Assembly: GCF_013403985.1 (NCBI RefSeq)
Contig: NZ_JABFDF010000004.1
Location: 62,001 to 126,000 of the forward strand
Length of the DNA: 64,000 bases
Direction of reading: 5' to 3'
From: Winogradskyella ludwigii
Lineage (GTDB): Bacteria > Bacteroidota > Bacteroidia > Flavobacteriales > Flavobacteriaceae
Below are positions 45,942 through 54,182 of the stretch, one piece after another. The position numbers and the translations under genes were made by a program. The notes under the pieces were generated by a model that searched no databases, was not told the origin of the DNA, and worked only from the letters and a program-made list of their open reading frames with translations. Positions within the stretch are counted from its first letter, which is position 1. Every line of letters starts with the position of its first letter.

Positions 45942-48317
45942 ATGGCATCCAAACCCATTTCAACCTCTCATGAAATCAGACAGAGTTTAGAATTATTTCT
46001 CTCTCACTGGAAAATATTACTTTTCTGTATTGTCGTTTCAGTATTTCTTGGTTTCACATACCTACGTTACACCACCTATAAGTATAGCGCAAGTGCCACT
46101 ATAAAAATAATAGATGAAAAAGAATCTAAAAAATTAACCACAGCTGGAGATGTTTCTAGCGAAGGTCTTTTTACTGATGGCACCAATAAGATAAAGGATG
46201 AAATTGAAACACTTCAATCTAGAACATTAATAGAGAATGTAGTAAAACAACTAAATCTAAATATTTCATGTTTTACAGAAGGAAGTATAAAACAGAAAGA
46301 AATTTATCGTAATCCGCCTGTAAAATTAAGCTTTTTTGCAAGTGACTCTGTTATACATCATGTAGATACCATATTGTACATTAAAGTAAAATCCCCTACT
46401 CAATTTTTAGCTTTTAAAAACGAAGGGAAATCATTAATCGATAGAAATGACCAGGAAGGTAAATCTTATAATTTTGGAGAACGAATTAAAACAAGCTTCG
46501 GAGATATGATATTAACTCCAAATGTTGGCGATTACTCTCCAACAATTGGTAGTAATTTAAAAATACTAATATCACCAGTGAGTCGTGTAGTAAATAGCTA
46601 CCAACGAAGTATCAAAGTCACTACAGAGCCTGGTTCAAGTGTTCTTAAATTAGACTTAACAGAAACTAATTCTTATAAGGCTGTTGATATTCTTAATCAA
46701 CTTATTGCAGAGTACAATACAGATGTTCTGTTAGATAAAGAAGCTGTTGTAAAAACAACCTCTGATTTTATTAATAATAGACTTAAACAAGTTTCAATTG
46801 AATTAGAAAAGGTAGATTATACGGCTGAAGAATTGCAGCAAAAAAATAATTTAACAGCTTTAAGCTCTCAAGCAGATCTCAACCTTCAAAGCGGACAACA
46901 ATTACAATCACAAATATCGTCTACATCTAATGAAATTGAAATGCTATCTTTTTTAGATGAAGAAATAAAAAGTCAAAACAGAAGCAGTGATTTATTACCA
47001 GCCAATGTCATCGGTGATTCTAATACTGCTTTAGTTATAAAAAATCATAATGAATTAGTTGCACAACGTGATAGAATCTTAAAAAATTCAAGTGAACAAA
47101 ATCCGGTTGTTATTCAATTAAATAATCAGATTTCATCATTAAAAGTGAATCTTCAGACTTCTATCGCTAGCATGAAGCAAACCTCTCAGTTAACCTTAAA
47201 TAATCTAACTAGAGAAAACTCAAGAATTCAAGGTAGACTTTACTCAGCACCTACAAAAGAAAGAAAATTTAGAGATATAAAAAGGCAACAAGATATTAAG
47301 GAGTCCCTTTACCTCTACCTGTTAGAAAAACGAGAAGAATCTGCAATTAGATTGGGTATGTATGCACCTAACGCTAAAATTGTAGATCGTGCATTCTCTT
47401 CACATGTGCCAACAGCGCCAAATAAAATGATAGTCTACATTGCTGCATTATTATTTGGAATGGGTATACCAATTGCATTTATATACATTTCTGATTTAAT
47501 AAACACAAAAATTTATAGAAAGCAAGATTTAGTAGATATCTTAGATATTCCATATTTAGGTGATATTCCTAAGAGTTCTAAAAAACATAAACTTGTAAAA
47601 AAGGTCGATTATTCGCCTAAAGCAGAATCGTTTAGAATTATAAAATCTAATTTAGATTTCATGTTAAGAGACATCAAAGGACGTTCTAAGAAATTATTTG
47701 TTACCTCTACAATTCCACAAGAAGGAAAATCACATACAAGCATAAATTTAGCAATGTCTATTGCTTATTCAGGAAAATCGGTGCTTTTAATAGAAACCGA
47801 TATTAGAGTTCCAAAAACCCTCGAATACCTCGAGATTAAAGAAAAACCAACACAAGGACTTTCAGATTTTATTGCAGATAAATCTATAAAACCAATAGAT
47901 GTTGTGCTTAAGCATCCGGAAAATGAATTTTTAGATATAATTCCTTCAGGTACAATACCTCCAAATCCTTCTGAACTATTAATGGATGATAGAGTTGAAG
48001 AATTATTTACATATTTTGAAACCAAGTATGACTATATTATTGTGGACACCTCTGCTGTGGGTATTGTAAGTGATACACTACTTATTTCTAGATTAGCAGA
48101 TATGTTTATTTATGTAGTAAGTGTAGATAAAATAGACAGTAGGTTATTACAACATGTGGCACAACCCTTATACACAGAGAAAAGATTACCTAAAATGACC
48201 ATGTTACTAAACGGAGTTGTCCTTGGTAAAAAAGGCTATGGTAGCTATGGTTATGGCTACGGTTATGGAAACAATCCTCAGAAAAACAAAAAATGGTATC
48301 AATTTGGTAAATCCTAA
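45942..48317 (+). CDS. Wzc-like polysaccharide co-polymerase and tyrosine kinase
   Basis: The 791-residue protein has a Wzz domain with a first membrane helix (about residues 25-45), long periplasmic coiled coils (about 250-420) and a second helix (about 500-525). A cytoplasmic BY-kinase domain has Walker A TSTIPQEGKSHTSINLA, ETDIRVPKT and Walker B DYIIVDTSAVG. The C-terminus is a Gly/Tyr tail (GYGSYGYGYGYG), the usual site of autophosphorylation. It controls chain length and export together with the Wza-like lipoprotein upstream. A strong terminator follows 50 bp later and marks the end of the locus. Confidence 0.94.
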   Translation: MASKPISTSHEIRQSLELFLSHWKILLFCIVVSVFLGFTYLRYTTYKYSASATIKIIDEKESKKLTTAGDVSSEGLFTDGTNKIKDEIETLQSRTLIENVVKQLNLNISCFTEGSIKQKEIYRNPPVKLSFFASDSVIHHVDTILYIKVKSPTQFLAFKNEGKSLIDRNDQEGKSYNFGERIKTSFGDMILTPNVGDYSPTIGSNLKILISPVSRVVNSYQRSIKVTTEPGSSVLKLDLTETNSYKAVDILNQLIAEYNTDVLLDKEAVVKTTSDFINNRLKQVSIELEKVDYTAEELQQKNNLTALSSQADLNLQSGQQLQSQISSTSNEIEMLSFLDEEIKSQNRSSDLLPANVIGDSNTALVIKNHNELVAQRDRILKNSSEQNPVVIQLNNQISSLKVNLQTSIASMKQTSQLTLNNLTRENSRIQGRLYSAPTKERKFRDIKRQQDIKESLYLYLLEKREESAIRLGMYAPNAKIVDRAFSSHVPTAPNKMIVYIAALLFGMGIPIAFIYISDLINTKIYRKQDLVDILDIPYLGDIPKSSKKHKLVKKVDYSPKAESFRIIKSNLDFMLRDIKGRSKKLFVTSTIPQEGKSHTSINLAMSIAYSGKSVLLIETDIRVPKTLEYLEIKEKPTQGLSDFIADKSIKPIDVVLKHPENEFLDIIPSGTIPPNPSELLMDDRVEELFTYFETKYDYIIVDTSAVGIVSDTLLISRLADMFIYVVSVDKIDSRLLQHVAQPLYTEKRLPKMTMLLNGVVLGKKGYGSYGYGYGYGNNPQKNKKWYQFGKS

Positions 48318-48364
48318 TACTAAACCTTTCTCGTTTTTCTAAAATTATAAATACAAGAAAATAA

Positions 48365-48404
48365 AAAAGATAAAGCCACTACATACGCAGTGGCTTTATC
48401 TTTT
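48365..48404. terminator. Bidirectional terminator at the end of the polysaccharide locus
   Basis: A perfect 16-bp stem (48365-48380 with 48389-48404, core GATAAAGCCACT) with an 8-nt loop has A-runs before and T-runs after. It lies between the convergent Wzc-like and proline dehydrogenase genes and should stop transcription from both sides. Confidence 0.92.
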
Positions 48405-48425
48405 GCTAAAACTAAATTAAAGAGA

Positions 48426-49598
48426 TTAATGTTTACGACGCTCTCTTTCTGTTTTTAATAAAGCTAATTCCCTTGTGGTTTGCCCAGCAACAGAAGTATT
48501 CTCCTCTGCTCTTCTAATTAAATAAGGCATCACATCTTTTACAGGACCAAAAGGAATATACTTGGCAACATTATAGCCTTGAGCAGCCAGATTAAAACTT
48601 ATGTGATCACTCATTCCGTAAAGTTGTCCAAACCACACATTATTATCTTGTTTTTCCACAGAGTGTTCCTCCATGAGTTCCATCGCTAAATAGCAACTCG
48701 CTTCATTATGGGTTCCTATAAAAACAGAGATGTCTTTTAAATTTTTGAGTATATAATTCAGTGTTGTATTAAAATTATCGTCAGTAGCTTTTTTATTTTC
48801 ACAGATCGGAGAATCGTATCCTTTTTCTAAAGCTCTATCGCGCTCTTTTTCCATATAAGCACCACGAACTATTTTCATACCAATCTTAAAACCATCTGAT
48901 TTAGCACGTTTGTGTAAATCTTTTAAATAATCAAAACGATCCCAACGATACAATTGTAATGTATTATAAACAACAGTTACCTCTTTATTATAGCGACGCA
49001 TCATCTCTTCTACCAAATCATCAGCAGCATCCTGCATCCAACTCTCCTCACCATCTATAAGAACTTCAACATCTTTCTCTTTAGCTTTCTTACAAACCGC
49101 ATCAAATCTTCCTACTATTCTATTCCATTCCTCAGTTTCTTCTTGAGACAATTCTATGCCTTGAGTCTTTTTCTGATACAAGAGAAAACGGCCAAAACCA
49201 GAAGGTTTAAACACAACAATTGGCATCGCTTCTCTATCATCACAAAACTGAATGATTTTTAATATTTTTTCTAAAGCATTATCAAATTGATTTTCTTCTG
49301 CTTTTCCTTCTACCGAATAATCCAAAACAGAGCTTACTCCTTCAGTATATAGTTTATCTATTACAGGCAAGCAATCTTCCTCATTAACACCACCACAAAA
49401 ATGGTCAAACACAGTAGCGCGTATCAGTTTTTCTACTGGCAAATGCGCTTTTAATGCAAAGTTTGTGGCTATTGTACCAATCCTAACTAAAGGCTCTGAA
49501 GAAATCATTTTAAACAAAAAATAAGCACGATCTAATTCTGAATCAGATTTTAACGTAAACGCTGTACTTGTGTTATCAAAGAGTGAACGATTTGTCAT
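48426..49598 (-). CDS. Proline dehydrogenase
   Basis: This monofunctional FAD enzyme of 390 residues oxidises proline to pyrroline-5-carboxylate. Characteristic segments are FDHFCGGVNEEDC, VFKPSGFGRF, EVLIDGEESWMQDAADDL, KIVRGAYMEKERDRA and GTHNEASCYLAMEL. It ends with the flavin-side QLYGMSDHISF and a terminal YLIRRAEENTSVAGQ, typical of the family. No P5C dehydrogenase domain is fused. It is divergent from aroB across a 100-bp region that has a -7 element for each direction. Confidence 0.93.
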   Translation of the reverse strand: MTNRSLFDNTSTAFTLKSDSELDRAYFLFKMISSEPLVRIGTIATNFALKAHLPVEKLIRATVFDHFCGGVNEEDCLPVIDKLYTEGVSSVLDYSVEGKAEENQFDNALEKILKIIQFCDDREAMPIVVFKPSGFGRFLLYQKKTQGIELSQEETEEWNRIVGRFDAVCKKAKEKDVEVLIDGEESWMQDAADDLVEEMMRRYNKEVTVVYNTLQLYRWDRFDYLKDLHKRAKSDGFKIGMKIVRGAYMEKERDRALEKGYDSPICENKKATDDNFNTTLNYILKNLKDISVFIGTHNEASCYLAMELMEEHSVEKQDNNVWFGQLYGMSDHISFNLAAQGYNVAKYIPFGPVKDVMPYLIRRAEENTSVAGQTTRELALLKTERERRKH

Positions 49599-49618
49599 TA
49601 GTTGAATAATATATTTTG

Positions 49619-49626
49619 CAAATATA
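49619..49626 (-). promoter_or_regulatory. -7 element for proline dehydrogenase
   Basis: On the minus strand this reads TATATTTG, an exact match to TAnnTTTG, 21 bp before the ATG at 49598. The -33 box is weak. Confidence 0.5.
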
Positions 49627-49675
49627 TTTATTAATAGGTTTACTTTTTTTCTAAAAAGGAAGTATTTTCACATCT

Positions 49676-49683
49676 TAATTTTG
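49676..49683 (+). promoter_or_regulatory. -7 element for aroB
   Basis: TAATTTTG matches TAnnTTTG exactly and would start the transcript near 49690. It includes the in-frame TTG at 49681, so that codon cannot be the start; the ATG at 49699 follows about 10 nt after the inferred transcription start. Confidence 0.5.
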
Positions 49684-49698
49684 CATCTAATTTCTATT

Positions 49699-50769
49699 AT
49701 GGATTCTATAACAACAAAAAATGCCGTAGTTCACTTTAATTCTGAAGTTTACACCGAACTAAACAATTATATAAAAACGTCAAAACCATCCTCTATTTTC
49801 ATTTTTGTGGACACTAACACTCACGATTATTGTTTACCTAAATTTTTAGAGCGTTTAGAATCTGAAGATATCACTATTGAAGTGATGGAAATGCCTAATG
49901 GAGAAGAACACAAAACCATAGATATTTGCTCTGGAGTTTGGGAAGCATTATCAGAATATAACGCCGACCGAAAAAGTTTATTAATTAATTTAGGTGGCGG
50001 AGTTGTTACTGATTTAGGTGGTTTTGTAGCAAGCACATATATGAGAGGTATTGCTTATATCAATATTCCGACGTCATTATTAGCCATGGTAGATGCTTCT
50101 GTTGGAGGAAAAACTGGAGTTGATTTAGGCGTTTTAAAAAATCAAATCGGAGTTATTAATGAAGGGGCTATAGTTGGAATTGACACCTCTTATCTAGATA
50201 CGCTTCCGCAAAACGAAATGGTTTCAGGATTTGCTGAGATGCTGAAACACGGACTAATATACGACAAAGCTTATTGGAATACTTTAACTCACCTTGAAGA
50301 GTTAAACCTTGAGGATTTAGATCAATTAATTTACGATTCTATTGTAATTAAAAACAATATTGTAATGTCTGACCCAAAAGAACAAGGGCTTAGAAAAATT
50401 TTAAATTTCGGACATACCTTAGGTCATGCTATAGAAAGTTACTTTTTAGAAAACGCAGATAAGACTCCACTTCTTCATGGCGAAGCTGTTGCCATTGGTA
50501 TGATACTTGAAACCTATTTATCTACTGAAATCTGCGGATTAAGCGACAGTGAATTAGAAACAATAAACGAGGGAATTTTAAAGACATTCTCTAAAGTTGA
50601 AATCACTAAAGCAGATCAAAAACACATTATAGATTTATTAAAATACGATAAGAAAAACAGTCACGGAGTTGTAAAATTTGTACTTCTTGAAGCTATTGGA
50701 AAACCAAAAATTGATTGTGTAGTTAGCAATGAGCTTATCTCAGAGGCCTTTGATTATTACGCGAACTAA
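49699..50769 (+). CDS. aroB: 3-dehydroquinate synthase
   Basis: AroB cyclises DAHP to 3-dehydroquinate in the shikimate pathway, using NAD and a divalent metal. The 356-residue protein has the NAD motif LLINLGGGVVTDLGGFVAST, FINIP-like YINIPTSLLAMVDASVGGKTG, and the metal ligands in EMLKHGLI, LNFGHTLGHAIE and LLHGEAVAIGM. ATG 49699 gives the usual start; an upstream TTG at 49681 lies in the promoter. The stop overlaps the stop of the convergent DinB gene by 4 bp. No other shikimate genes are nearby. Confidence 0.96.
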   Translation: MDSITTKNAVVHFNSEVYTELNNYIKTSKPSSIFIFVDTNTHDYCLPKFLERLESEDITIEVMEMPNGEEHKTIDICSGVWEALSEYNADRKSLLINLGGGVVTDLGGFVASTYMRGIAYINIPTSLLAMVDASVGGKTGVDLGVLKNQIGVINEGAIVGIDTSYLDTLPQNEMVSGFAEMLKHGLIYDKAYWNTLTHLEELNLEDLDQLIYDSIVIKNNIVMSDPKEQGLRKILNFGHTLGHAIESYFLENADKTPLLHGEAVAIGMILETYLSTEICGLSDSELETINEGILKTFSKVEITKADQKHIIDLLKYDKKNSHGVVKFVLLEAIGKPKIDCVVSNELISEAFDYYAN

Positions 50770-51278
50770 AGATAGCGTTCGCTTATAATTTTACTATGAT
50801 GATTTTCATGACCAACAATAACATAACCAATTGCTCTAACTGAAATAGGAAAACCTGATGCTTCACCAATTAAAAGTAATGTATCTGGACTAAATGATTC
50901 AAAAAGCGTAATAGTCGCTTGTCTTACAGACTTATACTCTGCTATTAGACTTTTCATTGTTCTATTTTCTGCAAATGCGTTTAACACATAATCATCCTGC
51001 TCATAACCTGCTAAAGGCGTATTGTCTCGCCTAGCAATTCGTAATGCTCTGTAAGCAAAAACACGTTCTGTATCAATAATATGAAGTAAAACATCCTTAA
51101 CAGTCCATTTTCCAACAGCATAAGCATAATCATGCTTTTCTTCCGGAATGTTTGAATAAAAAGATACCACAACGTCTTGGTTTTGTTTTAAACCTTCAAC
51201 AATACTTAAATCGTAATTCACATTATCAATATAAGGTTGATAATACGCGTTATACTCTGCTGCAGTTATAGATTTCAT
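50766..51278 (-). CDS. DinB family protein
   Basis: This 170-residue protein of the DinB/YfiT four-helix-bundle family typically binds one metal with three histidines. Candidate ligands are His in KDVLLHIIDTERVFAYRAL and HENHHSKII near the C-terminus. Related proteins include thiol-dependent transferases, but no reaction can be assigned. I prefer ATG 51278 (MKSITAAEYN); an in-frame TTG at 51296 lies inside the upstream terminator region. The gene is convergent with aroB, sharing 4 bp at the stops. Confidence 0.85.
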   Translation of the reverse strand: MKSITAAEYNAYYQPYIDNVNYDLSIVEGLKQNQDVVVSFYSNIPEEKHDYAYAVGKWTVKDVLLHIIDTERVFAYRALRIARRDNTPLAGYEQDDYVLNAFAENRTMKSLIAEYKSVRQATITLFESFSPDTLLLIGEASGFPISVRAIGYVIVGHENHHSKIISERYL

Positions 51279-51297
51279 ATATATGTGAATTTTCAAT

Positions 51298-51331
51298 AAA
51301 AAAGCCCCAAGTTAAGTACTAAGGGCTTTTT
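51298..51331 (-). terminator. Terminator after the Lrp regulator
   Basis: AAAAAAGCCC (51298-51307) pairs with GGGCTTTTT (51323-51331). Read on the minus strand it follows the Lrp stop by about 20 bp and ends in TTTTTT, just before the DinB gene. Confidence 0.8.
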
Positions 51332-51350
51332 ATAATATTATTTAATTGAA

Positions 51351-51830
51351 TTACAACTCATTAAAAATGGTATGCATCAATCGTTTTTTATCGTTAAGAC
51401 TCTCTTCTAACGAAATCATCGTTTCGGTTCGGTAAACCCCATCAATATCATCTAGCATAAAAATAATTTCTTTTGCATGCATGGTATTCTTTGCTCTTAT
51501 TTTACAGAAAATATTGAATTTACCTGTAGTGATGTGAGCAACTGTCACATAAGGGATTTCAGTAATTCGTTCTAAAACAAATTTCGTCTGAGATGTATTA
51601 TTTAGAAAAACACCTACATAAGCTATAAATGAATAATCGAGTTTTTGATAATCTAATGTTAGAGAAGATCCTTTAATAATCCCTGCTTCTTCCATTTTTT
51701 TAACACGCACATGAACTGTACCTGCTGATATTAATAATTTCTTTGCGATATCTGTAAAAGGAATACGCGTATTGTCGATAAGCATATCGAGTATTTGGTG
51801 ATCAACTTCGTCTAATTTGAACTTTGCCAT
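51351..51830 (-). CDS. Lrp/AsnC family transcriptional regulator
   Basis: The 159-residue regulator has an N-terminal winged helix (KLDEVDHQILDMLIDNTRIP, then IAKKLLISAGTVHVRVKKM) and a C-terminal RAM/effector domain (VAHITTGKFNIFCKI). Family members sense amino acids as dimers or octamers. I chose ATG 51830, as in relatives; the upstream in-frame extension to 51869 would overlap a -7 promoter element. The targets are unknown. A terminator separates it from DinB. Confidence 0.93.
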   Translation of the reverse strand: MAKFKLDEVDHQILDMLIDNTRIPFTDIAKKLLISAGTVHVRVKKMEEAGIIKGSSLTLDYQKLDYSFIAYVGVFLNNTSQTKFVLERITEIPYVTVAHITTGKFNIFCKIRAKNTMHAKEIIFMLDDIDGVYRTETMISLEESLNDKKRLMHTIFNEL

Positions 51831-51855
51831 AATTGCTTCATATTTAAAGTAACCG

Positions 51856-51863
51856 CAAAAATA
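51856..51863 (-). promoter_or_regulatory. -7 element for the Lrp regulator
   Basis: The minus strand reads TATTTTTG, an exact TAnnTTTG match, 25 bp before the ATG. A TTG lies 15 bp further upstream, closer than usual. Confidence 0.5.
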
Positions 51864-51904
51864 AGACAATTAAAATAACAATTCTGCATTAAAACTGAAT
51901 TATC

Positions 51905-53047
51905 TTAAGGTTTTAATGATATTCTTTCAGTATTTAACATCACGAAATCGATTTCGGAACCCACAACCAAGTCAGAACCTTCTATTTCCTCTACCAAAAA
52001 TCCGTTAGCCTCTATTTCTTTATGTCCAAATTTGTCTGGTAATTTGCTTAATTCAGCTATAACCGGAATAAAATGTAAGTGATTTTCAACTAATACTTCC
52101 CTATATTGAATGGCAATATCCACCACTTCCTCTAAATGATTACATTTTGCATTCCTTATAATAATATCATTGAAACATTTTGCGTTTTCAGGAATATCAA
52201 AGTAAGCGTTATACTTATCAATAGAAATCGTCTTCACAACAGCATCTATGCCTTTTAGAATAGCTATAAACATAAAACGCCTCACTTCTTCCCTTTCGTA
52301 ATCATCTTTATAATGACCAGCTTCATATAATACTGTAGGCACACCAAAATTTTGAAACGTATCTCCAACACAATTGAGATTAAAACCATCATCGTAACGT
52401 CCAATTCCGTTTGGAATCTCTGCCTGCAAAAGTTCATTAATTTCAGAAATAATAACCATAGCTGCTTTTCTATTCGATGTTAACAGCCGTTCTGGATCCT
52501 GAGCTGGAGATAAAAATGATAGCGTCGCAACGTTATTTGTGTTTCCTGCACTGAATATAGTACGTTGCCCATGAAGATTAAAACAGTAATCAGGCTTAAA
52601 ATCATTATATAATTGTCGTAGCACATGACTTTCGGGCTGCGATAAATCTTGTGCATCTCTATTAAGATCAACATCGTTAGCATTAATACGCGTGTAACGC
52701 TGAGCACCATCTGGATTTAAAATAGGAACCACAACTAAAGTACATTGTTCTAAAATATGTTTTGAGATCTCATGATCGGTTTCAAACCAATTAAAACAAT
52801 CAAAAAGCGCCTTTGTTGATGTCGATTCGTTGCCATGCATTTGAGACCATAATAAAATTTTGATGGGTCCATTACCAAATGTAAAACTATAAATTGGTCG
52901 TTTCTCAACAGAGAGTCCAACGGTTGAAATTATGGGTTTTGATAATTTATCGAAGCACTTTTCTATATGAGCATTGGTGATATAACGACCATGTAATTCT
53001 GCTGTTTTTACCTCAGGAAATATTCTATTTAAAAACTCTAATGTCAT
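51905..53047 (-). CDS. M14 family zinc carboxypeptidase
   Basis: The 380-residue peptidase has zinc ligands in LLWSQMHGNEST (His and Glu) and YCFNLHGQRTIF (His). A substrate-binding ILNPDGAQRYTRINANDVDLNRD block and a catalytic Glu in VLYEAGHYKDDY complete the site. No signal peptide is seen, so a cytoplasmic role in peptide or amino-acid derivative processing is likely. I chose ATG 53047 (MTLEFLNRIF). The frame extends upstream to 53137 but that part runs through three operator palindromes. The gene is divergent from an XRE regulator that may control it. Confidence 0.88.
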   Translation of the reverse strand: MTLEFLNRIFPEVKTAELHGRYITNAHIEKCFDKLSKPIISTVGLSVEKRPIYSFTFGNGPIKILLWSQMHGNESTSTKALFDCFNWFETDHEISKHILEQCTLVVVPILNPDGAQRYTRINANDVDLNRDAQDLSQPESHVLRQLYNDFKPDYCFNLHGQRTIFSAGNTNNVATLSFLSPAQDPERLLTSNRKAAMVIISEINELLQAEIPNGIGRYDDGFNLNCVGDTFQNFGVPTVLYEAGHYKDDYEREEVRRFMFIAILKGIDAVVKTISIDKYNAYFDIPENAKCFNDIIIRNAKCNHLEEVVDIAIQYREVLVENHLHFIPVIAELSKLPDKFGHKEIEANGFLVEEIEGSDLVVGSEIDFVMLNTERISLKP

Positions 53048-53061
53048 ACCACTTATTTTAA

Positions 53062-53076
53062 GTTTACAAATGTAAT
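53062..53076. promoter_or_regulatory. Palindromic operator copy 1
   Basis: GTTTACAAATGTAAT is one of four copies of a GTTTAC-WWW-TGTAAM motif in this divergent region. It lies 14 bp upstream of the carboxypeptidase ATG, in its leader. Confidence 0.6.
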
Positions 53077-53086
53077 CATTTGATTT

Positions 53087-53101
53087 TTTACATTTGTAAA
53101 C
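53087..53101. promoter_or_regulatory. Palindromic operator copy 2
   Basis: TTTACATTTGTAAAC is the motif in inverse orientation, 25 bp from copy 1. The inner TTTACA-TT-TGTAAA is a perfect palindrome. Confidence 0.62.
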
Positions 53102-53120
53102 AAATAATTCTAAACAATTT

Positions 53121-53157
53121 GTTACAAAAGTAAACAAAGCGAACTCGCAAAACTCAA
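53121..53157 (-). promoter_or_regulatory. Palindromic operator copy 3 overlapping the carboxypeptidase promoter
   Basis: GTTACAAAAGTAAAC (53121-53135) is the exact reverse complement of copy 4. On the minus strand it contains TACTTTTG (53125-53132), a -7 match, with a TTG (53155-53157) 22 bp upstream of it. Binding here would block the carboxypeptidase promoter. Confidence 0.6.
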
Positions 53158-53308
53158 GAATAGACTGAACACAAGAGTAATTTCACAATACAAATTAAAA
53201 AACAAACATAATATGTTATTATTCAGGTAAATAACATCATTTATCAAACTAATAATTTAACATAACTAAAAATATATTAGCAGACAATAGCAATACAAAC
53301 ATACTATT

Positions 53309-53323
53309 GTTTACTTTTGTAAC
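53309..53323 (+). promoter_or_regulatory. Palindromic operator copy 4 overlapping the XRE promoter
   Basis: GTTTACTTTTGTAAC contains the -7 match TACTTTTG (53312-53319), 30-40 bp before the XRE ATG at 53351. It is followed by the palindrome GTAACGTTAC (53319-53328) and a GTTTACA half-site just before the start. The layout fits autoregulation. Confidence 0.6.
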
Positions 53324-53350
53324 GTTACATTCACAAAGTATAAGTTTACA

Positions 53351-53737
53351 ATGATCAACTCAGTCAATTTCACGGAACGTTTACAAAAGGTGATCGATTT
53401 TTATGGAGAATCAGCCTCTGGTTTTGCAGAAAAAATCGGAGTACAACGTTCTAGTATATCGCATGTTTTAAGCGGAAGAAACAAACCTAGTTTAGACTTT
53501 GTTATGAAAGTACTACACTCCTATCCTGAAGTAGAATTGTATTGGCTAATGAATGGAAAAGGAACTTTTCCACACCAAGCACAACTTAAAATTTCAGAAT
53601 CACCAAACTCTAATGCTCCAGAAAAAACAACTCAACCACAAGTCCCAATTCCGGACTCAGATTCTGACTCAAATTCTGAAATTGAAAAAATAGTTATATT
53701 CTACAAAGACGGCACTTTTAAGAGTTATAAGCCTTAA
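53351..53737 (+). CDS. XRE family helix-turn-helix regulator
   Basis: This is a 128-residue protein. Residues 5-70 are a Cro/C1-type HTH domain (FAEKIGVQRSSISHVLSGRNKPS), followed by a tail rich in Pro, Ser and Asp (SDSDSNSEIE) and a short C-terminal strand segment. The recognition helix SSISHVLSGRNKP is typical of small chromosomal XRE regulators of flavobacteria. It probably binds the palindromes in the intergenic region and represses itself and perhaps the carboxypeptidase. The stop codon is directly followed by a hairpin that reaches the next gene's start. Confidence 0.9.
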   Translation: MINSVNFTERLQKVIDFYGESASGFAEKIGVQRSSISHVLSGRNKPSLDFVMKVLHSYPEVELYWLMNGKGTFPHQAQLKISESPNSNAPEKTTQPQVPIPDSDSDSNSEIEKIVIFYKDGTFKSYKP

Positions 53738-53784
53738 GTTTCATGGTTCTATTTATTATCTTTACAGAAAAATCACCATGAAAC
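53738..53784 (+). promoter_or_regulatory. Hairpin enclosing the start codon of the small lipoprotein gene
   Basis: GTTTCATGGT (53738-53747) and ACCATGAAAC (53775-53784) form a perfect 10-bp stem. The right arm includes the ATG of the next gene, and the loop holds TATCTTTA, one mismatch from a -7 element. In a read-through transcript from the regulator the start would be hidden; a transcript starting in the loop would be free. Confidence 0.55.
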
Positions 53785-54164
53785 CATTTCTTTCTATTTT
53801 TTTACTCATTCTATTAACGAGCTGCTACTCAATAGAGCGCGAATGTTCCGATTTTAAAACAGGGACTTTTGAATTCACCTATAACATAGATGGCGTTGAA
53901 ACAACATCACGATTCAAACGCACAGAAGAATTTAATATAGATTATCACGAAGAAAAAGCGGATTCTTCAACCATTCGCTGGATTAACGATTGCGAGTTCA
54001 TTCTTAAAAAGCTACATCCAATTAGCAATTCTGAAAAAGACGCTATTCACATGAAGATATTATCTACAACCAAGGATTCATATGCTTTTGAATATAAACT
54101 CGCTGTAAAACGTCCTAATAGACCTTTACACATAGAAAAAGGAGTTGCGAAAAGAATAGACTAA
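53778..54164 (+). CDS. Small conserved lipoprotein
   Basis: The 128-residue protein has a lipoprotein signal peptide (LLILLTSC, Cys16). A small domain follows, with ECSDFKTGTFEFTYNIDG and RWINDCEFILKKLHP, whose two Cys residues may form a disulfide. It should be anchored in the outer membrane or periplasm. Homologs in flavobacteria are, from memory, sometimes labelled DNA topoisomerase IV, probably because of the nearby parC/parE; nothing here supports that name. Function unknown. Its start codon lies within a hairpin. Confidence 0.75.
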   Translation: MKPFLSIFLLILLTSCYSIERECSDFKTGTFEFTYNIDGVETTSRFKRTEEFNIDYHEEKADSSTIRWINDCEFILKKLHPISNSEKDAIHMKILSTTKDSYAFEYKLAVKRPNRPLHIEKGVAKRID

Positions 54165-54182
54165 TGAATTCAAAATAACCAG

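Noticed and set aside
51831..51869. N-terminal extension of the Lrp regulator
   Set aside because: It would overlap an exact -7 promoter element; ATG 51830 gives the normal Lrp N-terminus.
53048..53137. N-terminal extension of the M14 carboxypeptidase
   Set aside because: The extra 30 residues are read through three operator palindromes and the promoter, and the family N-terminus begins at ATG 53047.
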